Source: CAZJCK01 sp964544635 | Lineage (GTDB): Bacteria; Zixibacteria; MSB-5A5; GN15; FEB-12 | Length of the DNA stretch: 12,189 bases | NCBI GenBank assembly: GCA_964544635.1 | Contig: CAZJCK010000084.1 | Location: forward strand, 1-12,189 | Direction: 5' to 3' | Part shown: positions 1 through 5,676 of the stretch, piece by piece | Position numbering within the stretch: the first letter of the stretch is position 1 | How the letters are laid out: each line of letters opens with the position of its first letter | Program-made: the position numbers and the translations under genes | The notes under the pieces: model-generated | The model's database searches: none | What the model was told of the DNA's origin: nothing | The model's input: only the letters and a program-made list of their open reading frames with translations

Positions 1-62
1 GCATGAAACTCCCCGGCAACGCCACCTCGCAGGGAAGGTTGTTTTAGACGATACTCACCGAA

Positions 63-90
63 CGTCGTGCCCGCGCAGGCGGGCATCCAC
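63..90. repeat. REP-like palindromic repeat unit, copy 1
   Basis: This 28-nt unit has a GCCCGC / GCGGGC stem and ends in ATCCAC. It aligns over its whole length with the unit at 158-185 and, more loosely, with that at 2107-2134. All share the layout GTC, stem, 3-4 nt loop, stem, ATCCAC. The stem bases differ between copies while pairing is kept, which suggests selection on a hairpin. Many bacteria carry intergenic repeats of this general shape. I cannot name the family here. Confidence 0.7.
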
Positions 91-101
91 TATTCTCTTC
101 G

Positions 102-145
102 CAGGTCGGGTTCCGTAATGCGCCCAAGGCGCATGGAGAGACCTG
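102..145. repeat. Long stem-loop between the two REP-like units
   Basis: An outer CAGGTC (102-107) pairs with GACCTG (140-145). Inside it, ATGCGCC (118-124) and GGCGCAT (128-134) pair perfectly around a CAA loop. It sits between the REP-like units at 63-90 and 158-185, so the three together form a composite palindromic block. It has no T-run, so it is not an obvious intrinsic terminator. Its role is unknown. Confidence 0.6.
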
Positions 146-157
146 ACATTCTACCTT

Positions 158-185
158 CGTCATTCCCGCGAAAGCGGGAATCCAC
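158..185. repeat. REP-like palindromic repeat unit, copy 2
   Basis: This 28-nt unit has an ATTCCCGC / GCGGGAAT stem around a short loop and ends in ATCCAC. It lies in the same orientation as the unit at 63-90, about 95 nt away. Its sequence is the widespread intergenic 'ATTCCCGCgaaaGCGGGAAT' type of bacterial repeat. Translating it gives the usual spurious 'FPRKREST' peptide, so open frames through here should be ignored. It lies just beyond the 3' end of the cytochrome remnant. Confidence 0.75.
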
Positions 186-211
186 CCGGTCGCCCATCGT
201 TCGGGTATGTC

Positions 212-513
212 TTATTTGCCCGCTGGCGAAATCGGTTCCGGCACCTCGTTGGCGACTGCCGGAACTGTCTTGAAATATGCCAGCATCGCCTTGAGATCGT
301 CATCCGACGCCACCGCCAGGTTGCACCACGGAGGATTGCTCGACCGTAGCCGCGATGTTTCCCCGTCCGCATCGCCTTGATGAACTGGGCGTCGTTCCAG
401 CCTCCCAGCCCGAACTTCTTGTCCGACGTCAGGTTTGACGCAAACGACACGCCCCATGGTCCAGCCCAGGCGGTGCGGCGATCGTTAATACGTAAGCTGC
501 CGCAAAAAGTCAC
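212..513 (-). pseudogene. Cytochrome c C-terminal remnant, frameshifted
   Basis: Two overlapping minus-strand frames together resemble the C-terminal half of a class I-type c cytochrome. The first frame gives RRTAWAGPWGVSFASNLT, then WNDAQFIKAMRTGKHRGYGRA. The second gives PWCNLAVASDDDLKAMLAYF, then TVPAVANEVPEPI and a TAA at 212-214. Family members usually read 'ILPPMPW' at the join. Here the DNA jumps from ATC-CTC to CG-TGG near 330/331, which fits a loss of about 10 nt and a frameshift. No heme-binding CxxCH is visible, because the N-terminal part is missing upstream; homology seems to start near 480. It is most likely a decayed fragment of a periplasmic electron-transfer protein. The ATG at 511-513 is probably not a real start. 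Assignment rests on recalled family sequence. Confidence 0.65.
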
Positions 514-577
514 GTGGATTTTATCGGCCCATGAGAGGTTTTATTATTCCGCCCCGACCCCCAAAACGGCCGCCCTT

Positions 578-901
578 TTAGACGTCATCCTCGACCACTA
601 CCGCCGTCCCGTAAACCAGTAGCTCGGCGGCGCCGCGCATCAGCTCCGACGTCGAGAACCGGCACATCACAATGGCGTTCGCCCCCAGCGCCTCCGCCTC
701 AGCCACCATCCGGTCAATCGCCTGTTCCCGCGATTCGGCGATCAGCTTGGTGTACTCGCGGATCTCGCCCCCCACCAGGTTGCGAAATCCCGCCGCAATG
801 TCGCGCCCCAAATGCCGCGCCCGTATCGTGTTCCCCCGAACCAGCCCCAAAGTTTTGACAATCCGTTTATGGGTGATATCCTCAGTTGTCACGATTATCA
901 T
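578..901 (-). CDS. YbjQ/UPF0145 family protein
   Basis: This 107-residue protein matches the YbjQ_1/UPF0145 family along its full length. Visible hallmarks are GLVRGNTIRARHLGRD (19-34), the Gly-rich VGGEIREYTKLIAESREQA (43-61), the helix leading to ALGANAIV (71-78), and the closing YGTAVVVE (97-104). The family is often annotated as putative heavy-metal binding and forms small oligomers, but its biochemical role is not settled. Here a single Cys80 lies after the GANAIV strand. The ATG overlaps the anti-sigma stop in an ATGA arrangement (898-901), and a strong GGAGGT lies 6 nt upstream, so the start is secure. It is the last gene of the sigma/anti-sigma operon, which suggests a role in the same stress response (inference). 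It has no signal peptide or membrane segment and is likely cytoplasmic. Confidence 0.9.
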   Translation of the reverse strand: MIIVTTEDITHKRIVKTLGLVRGNTIRARHLGRDIAAGFRNLVGGEIREYTKLIAESREQAIDRMVAEAEALGANAIVMCRFSTSELMRGAAELLVYGTAVVVEDDV

Positions 902-1341
902 CTGTCCACCTCCGCGTAGCGATCACGTTTGAATGCAAAAAGCGCTTCGCGGGCGAACGAAACAACCAGAATTATCGCACCCACGCCGACCAGCGATACC
1001 CCGATCTTCATCCACAGAGGCGCCGACGGATCGGTCAACAACGCCGACATGAATTCATACAGGCCGAACCCCAAAAGCAACATCGCCCCCAGCGACAGAA
1101 ACAGCCAGCCGAACCCCCGCTCGAGCTTCTTGTACAGGCTCTGCCAGTACGTCTCCCAGACCTCCTCCGGCAGATCGGCGTACCGCGCCATCCCGGTCAC
1201 CTCCTTCAGTTTTCGAAACTCCTCCACCTCCCGCTTCAGATCCGGATCGGACGTCATCGCGGCCTCGAATTCGGCCCGTTGAGCCGCACTCAGTTCGCCG
1301 TCGACATATCCGGCTATCATTTCGCGGATTCGATCAGACAT
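898..1341 (-). CDS. Anti-sigma-factor-like membrane protein with two TM segments
   Basis: This 147-residue protein follows the ECF sigma gene by 2 nt. Residues 1-50 read as the start of an anti-sigma domain: a helix with GYVDGELSAAQRAEFEAAM (11-29), then a DPDLKREVEEF helix. That is the 'DGELS..E' pattern typical of zf-HC2/RsgI-like anti-sigma N-termini. The usual Zn-binding His-x3-Cys-x2-Cys is absent; the protein has no cysteine at all. Two hydrophobic segments follow, about 77-101 and 111-130, with a short polar loop (TDPSAP) between, and a basic C-terminal tail. Most anti-sigma proteins of this type have one membrane segment and a periplasmic sensor domain. Here almost nothing is exposed outside, so any signal may come through the membrane or a partner. 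Its role as the sigma antagonist is inferred from position and the N-terminal motif. Confidence 0.75.
   Translation of the reverse strand: MSDRIREMIAGYVDGELSAAQRAEFEAAMTSDPDLKREVEEFRKLKEVTGMARYADLPEEVWETYWQSLYKKLERGFGWLFLSLGAMLLLGFGLYEFMSALLTDPSAPLWMKIGVSLVGVGAIILVVSFAREALFAFKRDRYAEVDR
908..913 (-). promoter_or_regulatory. Ribosome binding site of the YbjQ gene
   Basis: GGAGGT on the minus strand lies 6 nt before the ATG at 901-899, inside the 3' end of the anti-sigma gene. It fixes the start that overlaps the upstream stop by 4 nt (ATGA). The gene can therefore be translated both by coupling and by fresh initiation. Confidence 0.75.
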
Positions 1342-1343
1342 AC

Positions 1344-1880
1344 CTATTCACCTCTCATGAGCTGCGCCAGACGTTTCCTTGCATAATACAACCGCGACAT
1401 AACCGTCCCCTTCGGAATACCCAACAGCGCCGCAATCTCGTCGTACGACATGTTCCGAAAGTGCTGCAGGACAATTATCTCGCGATCGGCAAACGACAGC
1501 TCCATCAACGCCGCCCGCAAACGCGCCAGCGTCTCTGTCTTTTCATACACCGTCTCGGGCGTCTCCTCGTCAACCAGCAACCAGCTCTGCTCCTGAAAAT
1601 CGACCGCCACCGACCGCGCTTTCTTGCGCAGCCAGGTTTTGGCGAGGTTGGATACTATGGTGTAGAACCAGGGCATGAACGGCTTGGAGCCGTCGAACGT
1701 TTTCGCCGACCGATAGACACGCAGAAACGCCTCCTGCGAGATATCCCAGGCGTCATCGGAATTCCCGACCAGCCCGAGTGCCATCCGGTAGGCGGCTTTC
1801 TTGTGACGTTCGACCAGCGTCGCCAGCGCCTTCTTGTCGCCTTTTCGTATGTCGAGCACCAGCGTGTTATCCATGTCCAT
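1344..1880 (-). CDS. ECF-type RNA polymerase sigma factor (RpoE-like)
   Basis: This 178-residue protein has the two-domain layout of extracytoplasmic-function sigma factors. Region 2 spans about 20-85 and includes the core-binding/-10 segment DAWDISQEAFLRVYRSAKTF (43-62) and PWFYTIVSNLAKTWLRKKAR (70-89). A short acidic linker follows. Region 4 spans about 120-175, with the helix-turn-helix MSYDEIAALLGIPKGTVMSR (144-163) that reads the -35 element. It would direct core polymerase to a small regulon, probably including its own operon. I chose the first ATG (1880-1878) because an AAGG at 1889-1892 fits it with 8-nt spacing; a second ATG two codons later is possible. It heads an operon with the anti-sigma-like protein and the YbjQ protein. 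I saw no convincing autoregulatory ECF promoter upstream. Confidence 0.93.
   Translation of the reverse strand: MDMDNTLVLDIRKGDKKALATLVERHKKAAYRMALGLVGNSDDAWDISQEAFLRVYRSAKTFDGSKPFMPWFYTIVSNLAKTWLRKKARSVAVDFQEQSWLLVDEETPETVYEKTETLARLRAALMELSFADREIIVLQHFRNMSYDEIAALLGIPKGTVMSRLYYARKRLAQLMRGE
1349..1355 (-). promoter_or_regulatory. Ribosome binding site of the anti-sigma gene
   Basis: AGAGGTG on the minus strand lies 7 nt before the anti-sigma ATG (1341-1339). It is embedded in the last codons of the sigma gene (Met-Arg-Gly-Glu-stop). The sigma stop and the anti-sigma start are 2 nt apart, which favours coupled translation and balanced amounts of the two proteins. Confidence 0.7.
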
Positions 1881-2006
1881 AGCTCAGCCTTTCGCTACAA
1901 ATACCGCGAATCGACATGATTATTCACACAGGGGAGAGGAAAATACAGAAAAAAACGTGGAAGCCGCTGACCAGGCTCTCATCCGTGTGGCCGGCTCTCT
2001 TCCGTA

Positions 2007-2050
2007 GGCCAGGCTTGGTCCGCCGCAGGCGGACAAGCCTGCCATCCTCA
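2007..2050. repeat. Hairpin repeat, copy A (GGCTTG ... CAAGCC type)
   Basis: AGGCTTG-GTCCGCC (2011-2024) pairs with GGCGGAC-AAGCCT (2028-2040) around a GCA loop, with one bulged base. It is followed by GCCATCCTCA. A diverged second copy lies at 2239-2287: GGCCRGGCTTG at its left end and CAAGCCTGCCATCYTCA at its right end are shared, with different sequence between. The long GC stem could act as a transcription attenuator or mRNA-stabilising structure, but no T-run follows on either strand. Confidence 0.6.
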
Positions 2051-2106
2051 GATATTGTTGACATGCGCGGCAGCCCCCACGTCTGCCTCTCCTAAGCATC
2101 GCCCTT

Positions 2107-2195
2107 GGTCATTCTGGCGAAGGCCAGAATCCACACTTACATACTTAATACGTACGTGTGGATGTAGGCCAGAATGTCCCGAAGGGTCTTCTGGC
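2107..2195. repeat. REP-like unit nested in a larger inverted repeat
   Basis: A 28-nt unit (2107-2134) has an ATTCTGGC / GCCAGAAT stem and ends in ATCCAC, like the units at 63 and 158. Downstream, GTGTGGATGTAGGCCAGAATG (about 2155-2175) is the inverse of CATTCTGGC...ATCCACAC, so the two face each other across about 20 nt. A further GCCAGAA (2168-2174) pairs with TTCTGGC (2189-2195). The block can fold in several alternative ways. It looks like two head-to-head members of one repeat family. Confidence 0.6.
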
Positions 2196-2229
2196 GCCGT
2201 CGTGATTCGTAGATTCCCGGAACTCTGCA

Positions 2230-2287
2230 CCCGGCAATGGCCGGGCTTGAGACTCCGGGCTACATACTTGCAAGCCTGCCATCTTCA
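2230..2287. repeat. Hairpin repeat, copy B, beyond the recN stop
   Basis: CCCGGC (2230-2235) and GCCGGG (2240-2245) form a perfect 6-bp stem with a 4-nt loop. GGGCTTG (2243-2249) can instead pair with CAAGCCT (2271-2277). The right end, CAAGCCTGCCATC, is identical to copy A at 2034-2046. It lies just past the recN stop codon in the direction of transcription, so it may form the 3' end structure of the mutS2-dnaG-recN transcript. It lacks the T-run of a classic intrinsic terminator. Confidence 0.5.
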
Positions 2288-2291
2288 ACCA

Positions 2292-3947
2292 CTACGTCCC
2301 TTCCGGCAGCGCCACCATCCGCTCCAGCTCCTTATCAACCCCCGCGCCATCCAGCCGCGCCACGTGAATCAACGCCCGCTTCTTTGCACTCACCTTCTCC
2401 GCGACATAATGATGTTCCGCCAGCCGCGCAATCTGGTGCAGATGCGTGATCACCAGCACCTGAGTCGAGCTCGCCAGATCAGCAATCTTGCGCCCCACCG
2501 CCTCGGCCGTACGACCGCCAATCCCCGTATCGACCTCATCAAACACCATGAGCGAATGCGAGATTTGCCCGCTCTTGTGCTCGGCTGCCTTGATCGAGAG
2601 GAGCACCCGCGAAATCTCGCCGCCCGACGCTACCTTGACCAGCGGCTTGGCCGGCTCACCCTTGTTGGCACTGAAGAGTATCCGGCCATTCTCCAACCCC
2701 CAGCGACACGGCGCCACACCTCGTCCGTCAAGGATCACGCCGTCATCGGCCAGCTCATACAACAGCTCAAGCTCAAATGTCCCCTCTTCTATTGCCAGGT
2801 CCTTTAGTTGCGCCTCTACCGCCTTCCTAAGCGACTTCGCCACCGTGCGCCGTTTCTCCGTTAGCGCCAGCGCCGCAGCGGTGTATGCCCTCCAGTGCCG
2901 CTCGGTTTCACGCTCCAGATGATCAATCAACTCATCGGTGTCCGGCATGTTTTGCAGCCGGTCATGTATCGACGCCAGCGTCTGCAGCACCGCCTCCTCC
3001 GACCCGCCATACTTCTTCTTGAGGCTGTAGATCTCATCCAGCCGAACATTGACCTCGTCCAGGCGCACCGGATCGTCCTCAAGCGAGTTGCCGTACTGCT
3101 CGATCGAGCGTCGCAATTCCTCCAGTGCAATCCGCGCCGACTCCGCTTCTTCGATCAACTTCGTCAGCGTGGTATCAATCGACGCCATGTCATCCAGTTC
3201 CGACACCACCATCGCCAGCATCGAATCAACCGCCGGCTCCTCGCCTGAGAGGATCGTCGCCACTTTGTCCGCCGATGCCATCAACTCCCTTGCAGAATCC
3301 AGCTTTCTTCGTTCGTTGTTCAACTCCTCCTCTTCGCCGGGGGAGAGCTGTGCCTTCTCGATCTCTTCCTGCTGAAACAGCAGCAGCTCGCGTTCTTTCT
3401 GTAACTGCTCCCTGCGGTTACGCACATCGTGCAACTTCTTCGCTGACGCCTGCCAGGCATCGAAAAACTCGCCGACATGTTCACGCTCCGCATCCAGCTT
3501 TCCGAACCGGTCCAGAAACGCCAGGTGATTGCTTTCGTCCATCAACTGCTGGTTGGCATGTTGCGACAATATCTCCACGAGTGGATCGGTCAGTTCGCGC
3601 AACAGTGTCACCGTCGACGCTGCTCCGTTGATCTTCACCTTCGACGCTCCATCGACCGCCAGCTCGCGCTCCACTGCAATCGCTCCATCGATAATCCACG
3701 GTGCGAACTGCGTATGATACGACCGTGGCATTGTCGTCACATCAAACACTGCTCGCACTGTCGCCGTCTCCTCACCATGACGGATCTGGCTCTTGTCGGC
3801 CCGTTCTCCCAGAGCAAGGGAGAGGGCGTTGACAATAATCGATTTGCCCCCGCCGGTTTCACCAGTCAACACGCTCATACCGACGTCAAACTCGAGCGTT
3901 TGCCGCTCGACCAGCGCGATGTTCTGAATCTCCAGCCGTCTGAGCAT
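2292..3947 (-). CDS. recN: DNA repair ATPase RecN
   Basis: This 551-residue SMC-like ATPase has close to the usual RecN length. The N-terminal MLRRLEIQNIALVE is the family start. Walker A is GETGGGKS (29-36), where most RecNs have GETGAGKS. A long coiled-coil-rich middle (about 150-380) follows. The ABC signature is ASGGEISR (440-447), and Walker B is LMVFDE (466-471), followed by DTGIGGRTAEAVG. The switch region ITHLHQIA (500-507) has His504 where many relatives have Pro. RecN binds DNA ends and helps hold broken DNA together during recombination repair in the cytoplasm. The ATG is separated from the dnaG stop by one base (TAG-T-ATG), and there is no strong ribosome site, so translation is probably coupled to dnaG. 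The C-terminus ends shortly after ELERMV, a little shorter than in some relatives. Confidence 0.97.
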   Translation of the reverse strand: MLRRLEIQNIALVERQTLEFDVGMSVLTGETGGGKSIIVNALSLALGERADKSQIRHGEETATVRAVFDVTTMPRSYHTQFAPWIIDGAIAVERELAVDGASKVKINGAASTVTLLRELTDPLVEILSQHANQQLMDESNHLAFLDRFGKLDAEREHVGEFFDAWQASAKKLHDVRNRREQLQKERELLLFQQEEIEKAQLSPGEEEELNNERRKLDSARELMASADKVATILSGEEPAVDSMLAMVVSELDDMASIDTTLTKLIEEAESARIALEELRRSIEQYGNSLEDDPVRLDEVNVRLDEIYSLKKKYGGSEEAVLQTLASIHDRLQNMPDTDELIDHLERETERHWRAYTAAALALTEKRRTVAKSLRKAVEAQLKDLAIEEGTFELELLYELADDGVILDGRGVAPCRWGLENGRILFSANKGEPAKPLVKVASGGEISRVLLSIKAAEHKSGQISHSLMVFDEVDTGIGGRTAEAVGRKIADLASSTQVLVITHLHQIARLAEHHYVAEKVSAKKRALIHVARLDGAGVDKELERMVALPEGT

Positions 3948-3948
3948 A

Positions 3949-5676
3949 CTACAGGTAACTCTCGATCTCTTCCTGGATCTGCCGCGCTTTTTCGTGGTTG
4001 CCCGCTGCCTCCGCCTGCGCCAGTTGTTCTTTCAAGGTCTGGCGAATTCGTTTGCGCTTCTGCCCCATGAGGAACTTGACCAAATCCCGCAACTGCGCAT
4101 CGACCTCCTCAGGCGGCCATTCTTCCGCCGCCAGCGACGATATCAGCGACACAAACTTGCTGTCATCCGCTGCTGTATCGATCAACCGCCGCGGATCAAC
4201 TGTCCCGCTATCCTCATACTGATGTATCATCGCGGCATAAGCCCGCTGCAGATCCGGCGACGCCAGATCTTTCGGCGCCACCGTTTCGATCACCGAATCT
4301 ACCGCTCCCGGCATGCACAGAAGCAGCGAGACAAACTCACGTTCTGCTGACGAATTCGGTTGTTTCGAATGCGGCAGCCGTGTCTCGGTCGCCGACGGTG
4401 TCACGTTGCTCAGCATCAGGTCAACCGTCACATTCAGCGAGTCCGCCGCTTCGTTCAGGAATAACGTTCGTCGCGTCGGATCGGATATCTTGCTCGCCAC
4501 CGACGCCAGTTCTTTAACCAGCTTCTCGCGTCCAATAATGCCGGCGGCGCCGGTGTCGACATCGCGCAATCGAAAGGCAATATAACTCAACGCCTCCTCG
4601 GTCAACTCACGAATCTTCTCCGCTCCATGCGCCTTCGCGAGGCTGTCGGGGTCCTCGCCCTCCGGCGGCAGCATCACCTTGACTTCAAGCCCGGCATCAT
4701 ACAACGCATCGACCGAACGCAGCGCCGCCTGGCGTCCGGCCGAGTCGGCATCGAAAAACAAGTAGACGGTCTCGGCAAACCGCGCCAGCAAGCGCGCCTG
4801 GTAGGCCGTGAACGCAGTTCCCGACGATGCCACCACATTCTGTATGCCCACCTGGTGCAGCGTGATCACATCGAAATATCCCTCGACAACATACACATCG
4901 TTCGCCGTCCGGGCCGCCTCTTTCGCCCGGTGCAGGTTGTACAGCACCTGGCTCTTCTGGTACAGCGGCGTTTCCGGCGAGTTGATGTATTTAGCCGGCT
5001 CACCCTTTTTCAGCGTCCGCCCGCCAAATGCAATCGGCTTGCCGCTCATGTTGTGAATCGGGATCATCAAACGCGTCCGGAACCGATCAAAGTGCTTCTG
5101 CGACTTATCCGAATAGAGTATCAGTCCCGCTTCCTGCAGGTCATCAACCCGCACATCTTTGCGCTGCGCAAAGTTAAGCAATCCTTCCCATTCTTCCCCT
5201 GCCAAGCCCAGTTCAAACTCTTCGATCGTTGCTTCCGTCAGGCCGCGACGTTGCTTCAGGTACTTCTCGCGGATACTCCTGTACTTCGCCGTATGTAACG
5301 TATTCTTGAAGTAATCCAGCGCCACCTGGTTGGCGTAGGCCAGGCGGTCGTACTGCTCACGCCGATAATCCGATTGCTGGTCCTCGCGGATCGTGATATT
5401 CGCCCGCTCCGCAAGATACTTGACCGCCTCCACGAACGACATCTTCTCATGCTCCATGAGAAAGGTGATCACGTTGCCGCCGACCCCGCACCCGAAGCAA
5501 TGGTAGATCTGACGTTCCGGATTGACATTAAACGACGGCGTCTTCTCGGTATGGAACGGACACAGCGCAAGGAAATTCCGGCCGCGCTTCTTGAGCTTCA
5601 GGTAGCTGCCGATGACATCGACAATATCCGACGCATCCCGGATCTGATCGATCGTATCCTGCGGTATCATTCCCAT
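3949..5676 (-). CDS. dnaG: DNA primase DnaG
   Basis: This 575-residue primase shows the expected order of domains. The N-terminal CHC2 zinc finger has Cys39, His42, Cys60 and Cys63. The polymerase core contains FRTRLMIPIHNMSGKPIAFG (199-218) and the TOPRIM motifs EGYFD (265-269) and FDADSAGRQA (308-317), with metal-binding Glu265, Asp309 and Asp311. The C-terminal helical part (about 435-575) should bind the replicative helicase. It makes RNA primers at replication forks. The ATG shares its A with the mutS2 stop (TAATG), which sets the start; an in-frame ATG two codons later is less likely. Only a weak GAAG lies upstream, so coupling to mutS2 is likely. In many bacteria dnaG sits with rpoD or rpsU; here it sits between mutS2 and recN. 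Confidence 0.97.
   Translation of the reverse strand: MGMIPQDTIDQIRDASDIVDVIGSYLKLKKRGRNFLALCPFHTEKTPSFNVNPERQIYHCFGCGVGGNVITFLMEHEKMSFVEAVKYLAERANITIREDQQSDYRREQYDRLAYANQVALDYFKNTLHTAKYRSIREKYLKQRRGLTEATIEEFELGLAGEEWEGLLNFAQRKDVRVDDLQEAGLILYSDKSQKHFDRFRTRLMIPIHNMSGKPIAFGGRTLKKGEPAKYINSPETPLYQKSQVLYNLHRAKEAARTANDVYVVEGYFDVITLHQVGIQNVVASSGTAFTAYQARLLARFAETVYLFFDADSAGRQAALRSVDALYDAGLEVKVMLPPEGEDPDSLAKAHGAEKIRELTEEALSYIAFRLRDVDTGAAGIIGREKLVKELASVASKISDPTRRTLFLNEAADSLNVTVDLMLSNVTPSATETRLPHSKQPNSSAEREFVSLLLCMPGAVDSVIETVAPKDLASPDLQRAYAAMIHQYEDSGTVDPRRLIDTAADDSKFVSLISSLAAEEWPPEEVDAQLRDLVKFLMGQKRKRIRQTLKEQLAQAEAAGNHEKARQIQEEIESYL

Larger units (their letters stand above)
1881..2291. other. Gene-free interval rich in inverted and direct repeats
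   Basis: No credible gene lies between the sigma gene start and the recN stop. The interval holds a hairpin (2011-2040), a third REP-like unit (2107-2134) inside a larger inverted pair, a hairpin at 2168-2195, and a hairpin at 2230-2245. A 13-nt direct repeat, CAAGCCTGCCATC, occurs at 2034-2046 and 2271-2283. The part next to the sigma gene (1881-1990) should contain its promoter. Open frames here, on either strand, translate repeat sequence and are not convincing. Confidence 0.7.

Noticed and set aside
63..185. CRISPR array
   Set aside because: There are only two similar units, they are strongly palindromic and diverged, and the spacing is about 67 nt with a hairpin inside. No cas genes are present.
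67..273. Plus-strand open frame starting MPAQAGIH
   Set aside because: It translates the two REP-like repeats (PAQAGIH and FPRKREST) and runs into the cytochrome remnant antisense. It has no protein-like features.
558..577. Terminator after the YbjQ gene
   Set aside because: The GC-rich stretch there has no consistent stem followed by T residues in the minus direction.
1919..1924. -10-like AATAAT (minus strand) 39 nt before the sigma gene
   Set aside because: It matches TATAAT well, but no acceptable -35 element lies at the right distance, and no ECF-type GGAAC box was seen.
2055..2807. Plus-strand open frame of 250 codons near the recN end
   Set aside because: It starts in repeat DNA and then runs antisense to recN, which is certain. 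It is Arg/Pro/Leu-rich as expected for a shadow in GC-rich DNA.
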